A stretch of DNA of 64,000 nucleotides from Bacillus sp. EAC. Lineage in GTDB: Bacteria > Bacillota > Bacilli > Bacillales > Bacillaceae_G. The DNA is taken from contig NZ_NCSY01000006.1 of NCBI RefSeq assembly GCF_002156875.1, positions 310,001 to 374,000 on the forward strand, in the 5' to 3' direction. Under the pieces are notes generated by a model. The model saw only the letters and a list, made by a program, of their open reading frames with translations, was not told where the DNA came from and ran no database searches. Below, in pieces: positions 15,869 to 25,263 of the stretch; the stretch's first letter is position 1; every line of letters starts with the position of its first letter. A program made the position numbers and the translations under genes.

Positions 15869-16963
15869 CTATCTGTTAATTAAAAATTTAGTGTCGATAA
15901 AAGGAATTAATGAAGAGATTTCACTAATACCTTTTTTGGATATAGCATCAAGAGAAATTTCATTTATAAGGTCTTTATCAATAAATGGGCAAATTGCGGT
16001 CAATGATGAGATCCCATGTAATTCATAACTTTTTCTCGAACAATTACTTAAAACATCTTTACTAATAAATGGAGCCATAGACACTAAACTCTTAATTCCA
16101 TTTAACTCAAACTCTTTCTTTGCATATTCATCTATAGCTTCTTTACTAATAAACGGAGCCATAGATGTTAAACCCTTGATACCGTTCATTTCAAATTCTT
16201 TCTTTGCACATTCATCTATTACTTCTTTACTAATAAATGGAGCCATAGATGTTAAAGCCTTAATTCCGTTCAACTCAGATTCTTTCTTTGCACATTCATC
16301 TATCATTTCTTTACTAATAAATGGAGCCATGGACGTTAGACCCTTAATACCATTCATTTCAAACTCTTTCTTTGCGCTTTCATCTATTATTTCTTTACTG
16401 ATATATGGGGCCATGGATGTTAATGCCTTGATTCCACTTGATTCAAATTCTTTCTTAGCACTTTCATCTATAATTTCCTTACTGATGTATGGGGCCATGG
16501 ATGTTAATGCTTTGATTCCATTTGATTCAAACTCTTTCTTAGCACTTTCATCTATAATTTCTTTACTGATGTAAGGTGCAAGTAATGATGTTTCAATTGC
16601 GGATAGGTCATCTTGAATATTTTTATAAACTAAGTCCGCCAGATCAATATCAAGCAATGGAGCCACATTTATAAATTCTTCCGTTTGAACTTCGAGCTGG
16701 ATTGGACTCTCCTGTTGGTTGTTTTCAATTATATTATTGATTAATTTTATTCCCTTTCCATTGTCTAGAATCTCATCGATGCTTACATTAAATATCTCCG
16801 CAAGTTCAGGTAGTTTAGAAATGTCAGGCATTGTTTCTCCACGCTCCCAGTTACTTATCGCTTGAAAGCTAACACCTAACTGGTCAGCCAACTTCATCTG
16901 AGTAATCTTGTTATCTTTTCTAAACTGTGCAATTTGCCTACCTACCTTTTTCATATCAAACAA
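15869..16963 (-). CDS. XRE-type regulator with C-terminal 28-residue tandem repeats
   Basis: The N-terminal helix-turn-helix reads VGRQIAQFRKDNKITQMKLA then LGVSFQAISNWERG (about residues 5-60). After a linker there are about eight consecutive 28-residue repeats of the form APYISKEIIDESAKKEFE...GIKALTSM, probably paired helices forming a solenoid or ligand/partner-binding scaffold. The last two are diverged. A TTG at 16963 lies six bases after SD AGAGGTG and is preferred over the GTG at 16972 (inside the SD) and the ATG at 16954 (15 bases away). Two identical palindromes upstream suggest autoregulation. Confidence 0.8.
   Translation of the reverse strand: MFDMKKVGRQIAQFRKDNKITQMKLADQLGVSFQAISNWERGETMPDISKLPELAEIFNVSIDEILDNGKGIKLINNIIENNQQESPIQLEVQTEEFINVAPLLDIDLADLVYKNIQDDLSAIETSLLAPYISKEIIDESAKKEFESNGIKALTSMAPYISKEIIDESAKKEFESSGIKALTSMAPYISKEIIDESAKKEFEMNGIKGLTSMAPFISKEMIDECAKKESELNGIKALTSMAPFISKEVIDECAKKEFEMNGIKGLTSMAPFISKEAIDEYAKKEFELNGIKSLVSMAPFISKDVLSNCSRKSYELHGISSLTAICPFIDKDLINEISLDAISKKGISEISSLIPFIDTKFLINR
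15990..16575 (-). repeat. 84-bp tandem coding repeats
   Basis: About seven head-to-tail units of 84 bp (28 codons) inside the XRE gene, e.g. the block beginning ATGGGGCCATGGATGTTAAT near 16405 recurs near 16489. Units nearest the HTH are most alike, indicating recent duplication; those toward the 3' end are diverged. Confidence 0.85.
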
Positions 16964-17022
16964 TACAATCACCTCTTGTCATAAGTTAATTTAATTGTAA
17001 CCAGTAAATAGTAGATTGAGTA

Positions 17023-17069
17023 TCAAGTATTGCTTGAATTGATTAAATTTGAATTCAAGTATTGCTTGA
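17023..17069 (-). promoter_or_regulatory. Twin operator palindromes upstream of the XRE gene
   Basis: TCAAGTATTGCTTGA occurs identically at 17023-17037 and 17055-17069. It is a palindrome with arms TCAAG/CTTGA and a 5-base centre, the repeat distance being 32 bp, about three DNA turns. Placed 60-105 bases before the XRE start, these are likely operators for that regulator. Confidence 0.65.
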
Positions 17070-17178
17070 GTTCTATAAAAGTAGTTTCATTTCCCAAATT
17101 CGTTGGTGCCTTTAGCTAATTCGTTTTATGTTCTTCTTACTAGTTTGTTAGTACTTTTATAATCAATTAAATCAATCA

Positions 17179-17262
17179 TCAGTCTTTATAATAAACTGTA
17201 TAATGAAAAGGTTCTTCAAACCCTAACTTCTCTGCTAAGCATATTGAGCTTAAATTAACAAT
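17179..17262 (-). pseudogene. C-terminal remnant of a GNAT acetyltransferase
   Basis: Directly downstream of the aldo/keto reductase stop, another frame reads VNLSSICLAEKLGFEEPFHY and then TVYYKD-stop, the typical C-terminus of a GNAT enzyme (NxxSxxLAEKLGF). No N-terminal part exists, so the rest was lost, probably when the reductase gene arrived or was rearranged. Confidence 0.6.
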
Positions 17263-17267
17263 TTTTC

Positions 17268-18257
17268 TTAGAAGAACCATTTCTCTCGAGGAACTGCATA
17301 ATATTCACCAGCAACTTGCTCTGGAGGTACTGCTTTTTCAATTCGTGAGAGTTCCTCTATACTTAAGTTAAGATTAGATGCACCAAGAGAATCCATAATT
17401 TGTGTCCGTTTCCTTGCTCCTACCAGTGGGATAATATCTTCTCCCCTTGAAAGAACCCATGCTATAGCAAGCTGTGAAACGGATACATGCATTTCTTTGG
17501 CGATTTCATGTAATCCCTCTACAAGAGATAAATTCTTTTCAAGATTATCGCTTGAGAACCTTGGTGCCTTATTCCGTTTGTCATCCGAACATAATACTCG
17601 ATCTTTTGACCATTTCCCACTCAACAGACCTCTTGAGAGAACACCGTATGCCGATAACGAAATTCCTAGTTTTCGAAGAGTAGGCAAAATATTTAATTCA
17701 ATCCCGCGATTAAATAATGAGTATTCCATTTGTAACCAGCTTATTGGGTGTACAGCATGCGCTCGACGAATTGTATCCACTCCTACTTCAGATAGCCCAA
17801 TATGACGTACATATCCTGCTTTGACCAATTCAGCCATTTCGCCAATAATTTCTTCAATCGGTATGTTTCGATCTACACGAGCTGGTTGATAAAGATCAAT
17901 ATATTCAACACCAATGCGTTGCAAAGTATCTGTAAGGAAATTCTTTATTGTTTGAGGACGGTTCATTACTTCTCCATCTTTCTTGCTCACGGGGTGTGGC
18001 TGTCCATCAAATTTCACTGAAATAAATGCTTTATCTCTACGTATTCCTTTTAAAGCATCACGTATTAGTACCTCATTGTGTCCGTCACCATAGAAGTCAC
18101 CTGTATCAAAAAGTGTAATACCTTTCTCAAGTGCAGTTTGAATTGTCGCAATACTCTCGTTTCGATCAGCATTTCCGTATAGCCATGACATCCCCATACA
18201 TCCAAGACCAATCTCAGAAACCAACGGACCGTTTTGACCAATTGCTCGCTTTTTCAA
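17268..18257 (-). CDS. Aldo/keto reductase
   Basis: A 329-residue NADPH-dependent (beta/alpha)8 oxidoreductase. It shows VSEIGLGCMGMSWLYG and the catalytic Asp/Tyr region LFDTGDFYGDGHNEVLI (Asp and Tyr of the tetrad). Lys lies in FISVKF. The usual catalytic His position reads YQPARVD, where most relatives have YQxHRxD, so His is replaced by Ala. The cofactor site is near the end (PLVGARKRTQIMDSLGA). The in-frame start at 18311 lacks an SD, while a TTG at 18257 follows TAGGAGG by nine bases and is chosen. Substrate unknown. Confidence 0.8.
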   Translation of the reverse strand: MKKRAIGQNGPLVSEIGLGCMGMSWLYGNADRNESIATIQTALEKGITLFDTGDFYGDGHNEVLIRDALKGIRRDKAFISVKFDGQPHPVSKKDGEVMNRPQTIKNFLTDTLQRIGVEYIDLYQPARVDRNIPIEEIIGEMAELVKAGYVRHIGLSEVGVDTIRRAHAVHPISWLQMEYSLFNRGIELNILPTLRKLGISLSAYGVLSRGLLSGKWSKDRVLCSDDKRNKAPRFSSDNLEKNLSLVEGLHEIAKEMHVSVSQLAIAWVLSRGEDIIPLVGARKRTQIMDSLGASNLNLSIEELSRIEKAVPPEQVAGEYYAVPREKWFF

Positions 18258-18407
18258 AGAAATATTCCTCCTATACGAAAATAACACTAAAAAATACGCT
18301 AGTACCAACAAATATAAATCAACTACTAATCTCTATTCCTCAACACATCATAAATTCCTGTTTTAATAAATTTTAAAATTGGTCCTATACCAAAACATAG
18401 ATAACAG

Positions 18408-18447
18408 TAAAAAAAGCTAGAAACCAATCTATATTGGCTCTAGCTTT
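18408..18447 (-). terminator. Terminator of the ytpP-ytpQ-ytpR group
   Basis: On the minus strand AAAGCTAGA-CCAAT-ATA-ATTGG-TTCTAGCTTTTTTT with single mismatches. Confidence 0.8.
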
Positions 18448-18463
18448 CAACACTGAATATAAT

Positions 18464-19069
18464 TTAGTTAAAAAATGCTTTTCCAATTTCAGCATCTGTA
18501 TCTAAAACTAAAATTCCTTTTTCTTGAGGTGCATCTGGTAAGTCTAGTTCACGCGCTGAGCAAATCATACCGAATGAATCTACTCCTCGTAAGTTAGCGT
18601 CTTTAATGACTAATCCTGATGGCATCACTGCTCCTACTTTTGCAACGACTACTTTTTGACCTTGTTCAACATTTGGAGCACCACATACAATTTGTAATGT
18701 CTCGCTACCAACATCAACTTTACATACATTTAATTTATCTGCATTTGGATGTTTTTCTTTTTCAAGAACGTATCCAATAACGAATTTAGGTGAAAGGTCT
18801 AATACTAATGAATCAGAAAAGCCTTCTTTAGCTAATAACTCATTTACTGTGTTAACGATATGTTCTGTAATCGTAACGACACCTTGTTCTTGAACATCTA
18901 CATATGTAGAAGCTTCAAAAATATTAAAAGCGACAGTTTCATTTGTTACTACACTAAACACTCGTGCAACATTACCTTTTCTTTCAACTCTACGATCTTC
19001 TGATGGAACTTGTTTTAATGTAATTAGTAATGTATCACCGATACCTTCACGGTTGTAAAAAATATTCAC
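18464..19069 (-). CDS. ytpR: YtpR-like tRNA-binding domain protein
   Basis: A 201-residue protein. The N-terminal about 90 residues resemble the DUF4479 domain of YtpR. The C-terminal OB-fold ([26 protein letters not shown]..., [24 protein letters not shown]) is the EMAP/tRNA-binding domain also found in PheT and MetG. The precise role is unknown. GTG start with SD GAGAGGAAG. It follows ytpQ by 14 bases in the same operon, as in B. subtilis. Confidence 0.85.
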   Translation of the reverse strand: MNIFYNREGIGDTLLITLKQVPSEDRRVERKGNVARVFSVVTNETVAFNIFEASTYVDVQEQGVVTITEHIVNTVNELLAKEGFSDSLVLDLSPKFVIGYVLEKEKHPNADKLNVCKVDVGSETLQIVCGAPNVEQGQKVVVAKVGAVMPSGLVIKDANLRGVDSFGMICSARELDLPDAPQEKGILVLDTDAEIGKAFFN

Positions 19070-19083
19070 TGATTTCTTCCTCT

Positions 19084-19881
19084 CTACCGTTTCTTCTGTT
19101 TTCCTAAAATAAAAATAGGCATAAGCTTTTCATTTTCGTATGCAAATGATAATGATGTAATTGGAACTTTTCCACTTGCAAAGAAGCTCATATTCATTTG
19201 CGCCATTATATCATAACCTATGTTATTTCGAATGTCAGCTAGGATTAGTACATCTCCATGTGGGATTCCGATTAATAATTCACCTTCTACTTTTGATTGA
19301 ATCTCTTTTAGAAATGAACTGCTTAAAACTCGACTTGCATCATATCCATCATTTGTACGTACAAAATAAAATGTATTGTCCGCAACTATATCTTCTTTTA
19401 CTTGAATAGGCAGTTTTCGCAAATTAAAAAGAGCGATTGAATGTATTTGTTCAACAGTATAACCAGATTTAATTAGTAATTTCTCATCAATTAACTGGTA
19501 TGTCTTTTCTGAGTCAATAGCGTAGTAAATTCGAGTTTCAGCCGTATGTTCACTCGTAACGAAAGGATTCCCTTCTTCCTTTTCTGTTGGAAATGATGTA
19601 GCCCGAATAACAGGTCTAATCTGCTCTTCTAAAAAAACGGTTTCGGAATGCATAGCTGAAAGTGCTTCTTTTACATAATAAATTAATTCTTCAAATGCCG
19701 CTTCTCCGTCTGCTTCATATTTAGCAACTGCACTATTCAATGAAACACTCATTCCTTTTTGACTTTCTTTCCCTTCGATTCGAAGTTCTTCCTTCTCACG
19801 ATCATATATATATCGCCATTGTTCGTCACCTAGGCGATTTTCTACCATTTTTTTTATATCTAATGTTGTTTTTTTAGCCAA
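19084..19881 (-). CDS. ytpQ: YtpQ, DUF1444 family protein
   Basis: A 265-residue soluble protein of UPF0354/DUF1444. It shows [16 protein letters not shown], a central beta-rich region, [23 protein letters not shown] and [29 protein letters not shown]. No catalytic motif is recognised. It sits between thioredoxin-like ytpP and ytpR. TTG start after SD AAGGAAGG with eight-base spacing. Confidence 0.85.
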   Translation of the reverse strand: MAKKTTLDIKKMVENRLGDEQWRYIYDREKEELRIEGKESQKGMSVSLNSAVAKYEADGEAAFEELIYYVKEALSAMHSETVFLEEQIRPVIRATSFPTEKEEGNPFVTSEHTAETRIYYAIDSEKTYQLIDEKLLIKSGYTVEQIHSIALFNLRKLPIQVKEDIVADNTFYFVRTNDGYDASRVLSSSFLKEIQSKVEGELLIGIPHGDVLILADIRNNIGYDIMAQMNMSFFASGKVPITSLSFAYENEKLMPIFILGKQKKR

Positions 19882-19898
19882 TTAAACTACCTTCCTTA

Positions 19899-20216
19899 TT
19901 AACCTCTTAAACCAGCAAGGAACTCTTCTACCTGTTCCTTCGTTTTACGGTCTTTATTTACATAACGCCCAGTTTCTTCACCTTTATTAAACCCTACGAA
20001 GCTAGGTATTCCGAAAATATCTAGTTGTTGGCAGATTTCAATAAATTGATCACGGTCAACATAATAGAAAGTAAAATCTTTATTTTCATCAATTATTTCT
20101 TGGAAAAACATATCTAAAAATCTGCAATCTGGACACCAGTCTGCTGAAAATTGAAAGACAATATTTTCTCCTTGTTTTACTTGTTCAAATTGTTCAACTG
20201 AAGTAATCTTCTCCAT
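19899..20216 (-). CDS. ytpP: YtpP, thioredoxin-like protein
   Basis: A 105-residue thioredoxin fold with active site ADWCPDCRF instead of WCGPC, and the cis-proline segment FGIPSFVGF. It is likely a cytosolic thiol-disulfide oxidoreductase, possibly linked to bacillithiol/thiol homeostasis. First gene of the ytpP-ytpQ-ytpR group. SD AGAGGAAGAG. Confidence 0.88.
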   Translation of the reverse strand: MEKITSVEQFEQVKQGENIVFQFSADWCPDCRFLDMFFQEIIDENKDFTFYYVDRDQFIEICQQLDIFGIPSFVGFNKGEETGRYVNKDRKTKEQVEEFLAGLRG

Positions 20217-20287
20217 TACATCTCTTCCTCTCTTGACTAGTTTTATTTTATTTTAACGTATTTTTTCGGATATGCAAAAAGGTCGAC

Positions 20288-20806
20288 TTAAAGGTCAGTA
20301 TCTTTCTTAATTGTTTCAAATTCATATTGTCCTAATAATAGTTCACATATGTGCTCAAAAATTTGAGTTCTAGTTATTCGACCATTCGTAAATATCCCTA
20401 CAGCTCCTTCTTTACTTCGAATATCTTTTTCATTTGTATATCTTTCCATTAATTCCGCTAACTCGGTCCCATTCTGCAATTCAGATATGAATTCATTAGG
20501 AAGTAAGATTTTTGCCCCACTTGCTAAAATTGTTCCTTGCTCATAAACTAGCGCGCCCCAATTACAAAGAAAAAGCCTGTCATTTTCAATGATGACTCCA
20601 CCTTCTAAGCCAATTCCAATCTCTGAATTCCCTTCAACTCTTGCATTATTTGCGCGGTTAATCGCGCCTTCCATCGTTTCATGATCAGTCAAAGGCTGAT
20701 TCGAAACATTTGAAGGAACATTCATTCCATTAACTATGAAGTTACGAAATACATTTTTTACTGCGCCTACTTTTGTTGGATTTAATGATCCGATTATAAT
20801 GTTCAT
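20288..20806 (-). CDS. DUF84 family NTPase (inosine/xanthosine triphosphatase-like)
   Basis: A 172-residue protein of the YjjX/DUF84 family, which hydrolyses non-canonical purine NTPs. It opens MNIIIGSLNPTKVGAVKNVF, has QPLTDHETMEGAINRANNAR and GIGLEGGVI, and ends with KEGAVGIFTNGRITR. The ATG at 20806 overlaps the preceding GrpB-like stop as ATGA, indicating translational coupling. The in-frame start at 20821 would lie deeper in that gene. Confidence 0.75.
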   Translation of the reverse strand: MNIIIGSLNPTKVGAVKNVFRNFIVNGMNVPSNVSNQPLTDHETMEGAINRANNARVEGNSEIGIGLEGGVIIENDRLFLCNWGALVYEQGTILASGAKILLPNEFISELQNGTELAELMERYTNEKDIRSKEGAVGIFTNGRITRTQIFEHICELLLGQYEFETIKKDTDL

Positions 20807-21321
20807 TGTTTCTTCTCCCATTCATTTATTTGCTTAAGTATGTACTCTAAATATGGCTTTTTTGCTTCTTGGTATTTGTGAGTATCGTCCGGAAATGCTT
20901 TTGCTAGTCTAATTTTCAATTGTCCATACTCTGTACCAATTCTAGGATAAGTCTGTATATATTCTTTAAAATTCAAATGCGTTTTAATTCGCGAATCACC
21001 GACCTCATGCACGTGAATATGAGCGATTCGTGGATTTTCCCCTCTTATAAAATATCTTCTTAAAGGTATACCGTTTTCACCCCTTACAATATACCCAGCC
21101 TTTTCAAATAATTCATTATAAGAGTCAATTTGGTGAATATCACTTACTTCAATTAATACATCAATGATCGGCTTAGCAAAACCAACCTCAATTAATGATG
21201 TACTTCCGATATGATGAATTGCAACAATTTCGTCTTTAATTATACTATTCAGTAATTCTTTTTCATTTTCATATCTATTTATCCATTCACTATTCCATGG
21301 TTCGATAATTGTTTTCCTCAA
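20803..21321 (-). CDS. GrpB/UPF0157 family nucleotidyltransferase-like protein
   Basis: A 172-residue protein with the UPF0157 hallmarks TIIEPWNSEWINRYENEKELL, IVAIHHIGSTSL, KPIIDVLIEV and IAHIHVHEVG. The family is distantly related to nucleotidyltransferases. A TTG at 21321 preceded by AGGTGA gives MRKTIIEPWN, the usual family start. The ATG at 21336 has no SD. Coupled to the downstream DUF84 gene by a four-base overlap. Confidence 0.75.
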   Translation of the reverse strand: MRKTIIEPWNSEWINRYENEKELLNSIIKDEIVAIHHIGSTSLIEVGFAKPIIDVLIEVSDIHQIDSYNELFEKAGYIVRGENGIPLRRYFIRGENPRIAHIHVHEVGDSRIKTHLNFKEYIQTYPRIGTEYGQLKIRLAKAFPDDTHKYQEAKKPYLEYILKQINEWEKKQ

Positions 21322-21385
21322 TTCTTCACCTACCATCCAATGAAATAGAAAAGAAGCCTAAATAGGCTTCCTTATTAGTACTCAA

Positions 21386-22456
21386 TTAATAGTTACGAAG
21401 TGTATCTACTGTTGTTTTGTCAGTAGCTTTTACAAGTTTAACTAGTAATTCTTTTGCAGCTAAATAATCATCTACATGAATAATTGAAGCTGCTGTATGA
21501 ATATAACGTGAGCAAATACCGATTACTGCTGAAGGTACTCCGTCATTTGAAGTATGTACGCGTCCTGCATCCGTTCCGCCTTGTGATACAAAATATTGAT
21601 AAGGTATATTATTTGATTCTGCTGTGTCTAAAATAAACTCTCGAATACCTTTATGTGTAACCATTGTACGATCTAGGATACGTAATAATACACCTTTACC
21701 TAATTGGCCAAATTCTGTTTTTGATCCAGACATATCATTTGCTGGGCTCGCATCAAGTGCATAGAAAATATCAGGTTTAATCATATTTGAAGCTGTTTGT
21801 GCTCCGCGTAAACCAACTTCTTCTTGAACTGTCGCACCTGAATATAAAATATTAGGTAAATTTTCATTTTGAACTTCTTTTAACAATTCAATTGCAAGTC
21901 CACATCCGTAACGATTATCCCAAGCTTTTGCCATGATTTTCTTCTCATTTGCCATAGGTGTGAAAGGACAAACCGGAACAATTTGTTGACCTGGTCTAAT
22001 ACCGATTTTCATTGCGTCTTCTTTATTATCTGCACCAATATCAATTAACATATTTTTAATATCCATTGGTCTTGCTCTTAGTTCATCACTCAATAAGTGT
22101 GGAGGAATTGAGCCAATTACACCGATAACAGGTCCTTGATCAGTCATTACTTGTACTCTTTGTGCAAGTAATACTTGATTCCACCATCCGCCTAGTGGTT
22201 GAAAACGTAACATTCCATTTTCTGTAATTTGAGTAACCATGAATCCAACTTCATCCATATGACCGGCTACCATTACAGTAGGGCCATCCTCAGTTCCTCG
22301 TTTTACACCAAAAATACTTCCTAGACGATCTTGCACAATTTCATTTGTGTACTTTTCTAATTCTTTTCTCATAAAATGACGAACTTCATGTTCAAACCCA
22401 GATGCGCCTTGTAATTCTGTAAGAAATTTAAATAGTTGAAGTGTATCTTGATTCAT
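21386..22456 (-). CDS. ytoP: M42 family glutamyl-aminopeptidase-like metallopeptidase
   Basis: A 356-residue cytosolic di-metal aminopeptidase. Metal and catalytic motifs are [22 protein letters not shown] with the bridging Asp, and QEEVGLRGA with the general-base Glu. ALDASPAND and a late [12 protein letters not shown] complete the set. Length equals B. subtilis YtoP. The ATG at 22456 follows AGAGGAAC; an earlier in-frame ATG lacks an SD. Confidence 0.88.
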   Translation of the reverse strand: MNQDTLQLFKFLTELQGASGFEHEVRHFMRKELEKYTNEIVQDRLGSIFGVKRGTEDGPTVMVAGHMDEVGFMVTQITENGMLRFQPLGGWWNQVLLAQRVQVMTDQGPVIGVIGSIPPHLLSDELRARPMDIKNMLIDIGADNKEDAMKIGIRPGQQIVPVCPFTPMANEKKIMAKAWDNRYGCGLAIELLKEVQNENLPNILYSGATVQEEVGLRGAQTASNMIKPDIFYALDASPANDMSGSKTEFGQLGKGVLLRILDRTMVTHKGIREFILDTAESNNIPYQYFVSQGGTDAGRVHTSNDGVPSAVIGICSRYIHTAASIIHVDDYLAAKELLVKLVKATDKTTVDTLRNY

Positions 22457-22618
22457 ATTTTCGTTCCTCTCTATACAAAACATTTTATTTTCTTCTTTAT
22501 TTTAACGAAAAAAAGCATATAATACCAACGTAAATCATTGAAATGTTAACTCTATTTGACTAAGATAAGGAGTAGAATATTTTTTCACGTACATATTACT
22601 TATTTAGAGGTGGCAATA

Positions 22619-22930
22619 ATGAAATTAAAACGTGTACTAATTGGATTAGGTTTAGGTATAGCTGGTGGACTCTATCTACAGAAAAAGTTATCTTCACAAT
22701 ATGTTCCAGCTGAAAAAGCATTAAAAACAATTAAACCAGTTTTCCTATCGTATGGTAATGTAACTGGTACTTGGATTCATTCAGAACCAAAATGGGTTGA
22801 TTTACCTGATTATGAAGGAGATGTGTATGAAGGCGGTTTCTCTGTAGTTGAAGCAGATAATCATACATCAAGCTATTCATTTATCATTAATGCTGTAAAC
22901 GGTGAATTAATCTCAGCACAACTAGTGTAA
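22619..22930 (+). CDS. Small membrane-anchored PepSY-like protein
   Basis: 103 residues from the ATG with SD GAGGTGGC. The N-terminal hydrophobic stretch VLIGLGLGIAGGLYL acts as anchor or signal. The rest, ending DNHTSSYSFIINAVNGELISAQLV, resembles a half PepSY module (strand plus 'xNAxTGxV'). Divergent from ytoP and convergent with ytnP. Confidence 0.7.
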   Translation: MKLKRVLIGLGLGIAGGLYLQKKLSSQYVPAEKALKTIKPVFLSYGNVTGTWIHSEPKWVDLPDYEGDVYEGGFSVVEADNHTSSYSFIINAVNGELISAQLV

Positions 22931-22955
22931 GTTTTACAACTCACTATTTCAATTT

Positions 22956-22987
22956 AAACACCTTGTCAAGACTGACAAGGTGTTTCT
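22956..22987. terminator. Bidirectional terminator
   Basis: AAACACCTTGTC...GACAAGGTGTTTC hairpin between convergent genes; it overlaps the last codons of ytnP. Confidence 0.8.
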
Positions 22988-23823
22988 TCTTTTGCGATTG
23001 TACTAATGATTTGTCCATCTTCATTCCATTTTATCGCTCTATAAACATTGTCGTGATAAAACGAAAACCAAGAATTATTTTTCAATCCAAAGTTTACCCA
23101 TTTTTCCTTCGCATAAATCGAAGTCATAGGATAATCATCGTATGCCATAACCCATAAAGGAGATTGATGTGCATGTGTTGGCATTAAGTCACCCATATGT
23201 AATAATAGTTCATTTTCAGTTTCTATTTTTATAATACTATGTCCATCACTATGTCCACCTGTATGAATTACTGTCATTTCCTCAGTAACAGAATATTCAT
23301 TTTCAAATGGTACTACTTGATGTTGAATTGCTTCCCAGTTTTCTTTCCAATATGTATTGCTTGAACGGATGTTTGGTTTTCTCATCTCATCCCATTCTAT
23401 TTTCGATGTAATTATTTTAGCATTTGAAAAAACAGATTTGTACTCACCGTTCACAAGTTTTGTTAATCCACTTGCATGATCAAAATGTAAATGTGTCATG
23501 ATTACGTAATCAATCTCTTCAACACTTAATCCATAATTTTTTAAACACGTTTCAATACTGGAATCTTCGGTCACTCCAAAGTTTCTCTTTTGTTTTTCAT
23601 TTAACTTATTAACCCCAATTCCACTGTCTATTATTATATTTAAACCTTTTGTTTGAATGAACAGAGGGTCCGTACGTAACGGAATTTGATTATTATCATT
23701 TACTACATATTTTTTTGACCATAATGCTTTTGGTACAACTCCGAACATTGCTCCTCCATCTAATTGAGTATTCCCACCATTCAACCATTGGATAACACAA
23801 GATCCTACTTTTAATTGCTCCAT
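22966..23823 (-). CDS. ytnP: MBL-fold hydrolase, YtnP-like lactonase
   Basis: A 285-residue metallo-beta-lactamase-fold enzyme. The zinc motif is [11 protein letters not shown], with further ligands in [14 protein letters not shown] and [11 protein letters not shown]. Relatives include AHL lactonases, and B. subtilis YtnP is reported as a quorum-quenching lactonase; the substrate here is inferred. SD AAGGGGGAT. Confidence 0.83.
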   Translation of the reverse strand: MEQLKVGSCVIQWLNGGNTQLDGGAMFGVVPKALWSKKYVVNDNNQIPLRTDPLFIQTKGLNIIIDSGIGVNKLNEKQKRNFGVTEDSSIETCLKNYGLSVEEIDYVIMTHLHFDHASGLTKLVNGEYKSVFSNAKIITSKIEWDEMRKPNIRSSNTYWKENWEAIQHQVVPFENEYSVTEEMTVIHTGGHSDGHSIIKIETENELLLHMGDLMPTHAHQSPLWVMAYDDYPMTSIYAKEKWVNFGLKNNSWFSFYHDNVYRAIKWNEDGQIISTIAKEETPCQS

Positions 23824-24177
23824 AATGATCCCCCTTCACTAGTATAGTCTTTACTATTATATCATTTTTCTAAATTCCCTGAATATTACTTGTTTTAAAA
23901 CAATAAGCTTTCGGTTTCAAAAGGGGAATGCGAATGAAACCAAATCGAACTAGTCAATAAGCTTTGATGATTGTCTGGATTGGAAGATGCTTGACTCTCA
24001 ATGGAGTAGTGGGAAAGGTGATTTCTCACAAGTACAATGCGCCGAGGTACTCACTGTCATCCACACTAAAAACAAGCATCCTAGAGTGGAAACTCCCCCC
24101 TGATTAAATAGTAAAAATGTTTATGAAAATAGCTAAAAAAAGACTAGCATGACAATATTGTCTATGCTAGTCTTTTT
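23824..24177. other. Intergenic region with eroded repeat
   Basis: No gene is seen. The middle holds a degenerate copy of the dispersed element (23980-24095) and the right end the trmB terminator. Confidence 0.5.
23980..24095 (+). repeat. Degenerate copy of the dispersed Bacillaceae repeat
   Basis: Reads GGAAGATGCTTGACTC...GGAGTAGTGGGAAAGGTGA...AATGCGCCGAGG...GCATCCTAGAGTGGAAA. It is collinear with the 59190-59318 copy but with many substitutions that break its hairpins. Confidence 0.7.
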
Positions 24178-24180
24178 TTA
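24135..24180 (-). terminator. Terminator of trmB
   Basis: AAAAAAGACTAGCAT...ATGCTAGTCTTTTTTT, a 15-bp stem. Confidence 0.85.
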
Positions 24181-24819
24181 TTTACGATATGCTGCTTCAA
24201 TTCGATAAATACGATTACCTTTTGATGAAAATTTCTCTTCATATTCAGTCATAATATTCCCTTCAAACTCACTGTTATGAAGATCTAAGCTTAAGAAATG
24301 AATTGTCATTCCATAATTAGCAATACTCATAATAGAGTATTCAAATAAGCCTTGGTTGTCTGTTTTGAAATGAAGTTCTCCATCTGATTTTAAAATTTGT
24401 TGATACATTTGTAAAAATGTTTTATAAGTTAAACGACGTTTTTCATGGCGAACTTTCGGCCATGGATCAGAGAAGTTTAAATAAACTCGATCGATTTCTC
24501 CGTCCTCAAAAAAGTCAGTTAATTTCTGTGCATCTACATTTAACAGTTTTAAATTAGGAACCTCAGCTTCAATTAATTTTTCTAATGCATCTGAAACAAC
24601 ACTTGTATATTTCTCAATTCCAATATAGTTAATATGAGGATTAGCTTTTGCCATCTCCACCATAAAACGCCCTCTGCCAGTACCAACTTCAATATGAAGT
24701 GGTTGTTCTTTTTCAAATACGGATTGCCATTTCCCTTTAATTTCAGTTGGGTTTGGTATTACATAATGACAATATTGTTTTATTTGATCTGCCGCACCGG
24801 GCTTATGTCTTAATCGCAT
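24178..24819 (-). CDS. trmB: tRNA (guanine-N7)-methyltransferase
   Basis: A 213-residue SAM-dependent enzyme methylating G46 of tRNA. Motif I is [15 protein letters not shown]; the conserved [16 protein letters not shown] is diagnostic. [12 protein letters not shown] and a C-terminal [16 protein letters not shown] complete the family signature. SD AAGGAAGA precedes the ATG. Same neighbourhood as B. subtilis ytmQ. Confidence 0.95.
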   Translation of the reverse strand: MRLRHKPGAADQIKQYCHYVIPNPTEIKGKWQSVFEKEQPLHIEVGTGRGRFMVEMAKANPHINYIGIEKYTSVVSDALEKLIEAEVPNLKLLNVDAQKLTDFFEDGEIDRVYLNFSDPWPKVRHEKRRLTYKTFLQMYQQILKSDGELHFKTDNQGLFEYSIMSIANYGMTIHFLSLDLHNSEFEGNIMTEYEEKFSSKGNRIYRIEAAYRK

Positions 24820-24950
24820 ACGTAAATCTTCCTTTCTTCATAGAAAAAACCAAGCACAGATGGCACTCGGTTAACATGGTATTGTATAAAATCGTTTCGT
24901 CTAACACAAACTATTTCAAGTGTACCTAAATTAAAAAGGATGTGGACTGT

Positions 24951-25229
24951 ATGCCTTTAAATCACGAGCACCAATTAACGATTTTAAGAGATATTTTAAT
25001 GAACCATCAGTCTGATTGTTGTGGAACTGTTTCAGAATGTGAACAACTAGAAAGACTTGTCCAATCATTATTAACAAATGATCAAGTAACTGATGATGTA
25101 AAAAGCATGTTAAATGACGTATATTACTACAGTCAATCTGGAAAATATTCTTCTGATTTAGATCAACATATTACTAGTCATCAAAATCAGCTTTCACAAT
25201 GGGTTACAGATTTTGATTCATATTCTTAA
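24951..25229 (+). CDS. ytzH: YtzH-like protein
   Basis: 92 residues, MPLNHEHQLTILRDILMNHQ..., with the cysteine-bearing SDCCGTVSECEQLERLVQSLL and the closing LSQWVTDFDSYS known from YtzH. Function unknown. The ATG at 24951 is ten bases from AAGGA. The GTG at 24942 would be only one base away and is rejected. Confidence 0.8.
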   Translation: MPLNHEHQLTILRDILMNHQSDCCGTVSECEQLERLVQSLLTNDQVTDDVKSMLNDVYYYSQSGKYSSDLDQHITSHQNQLSQWVTDFDSYS

Positions 25230-25263
25230 TGTATTTGACAATTTCCGAGGAAATTTTTATTCT

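Noticed and set aside
16176-16574. 132-codon repetitive open frame on the plus strand
   Set aside because: Mirror of the 84-bp coding repeats of the XRE regulator.
15990-16575. Tandem repeats as a CRISPR array
   Set aside because: Units are 84 bp without spacers, in frame, and code for a 28-residue protein repeat.
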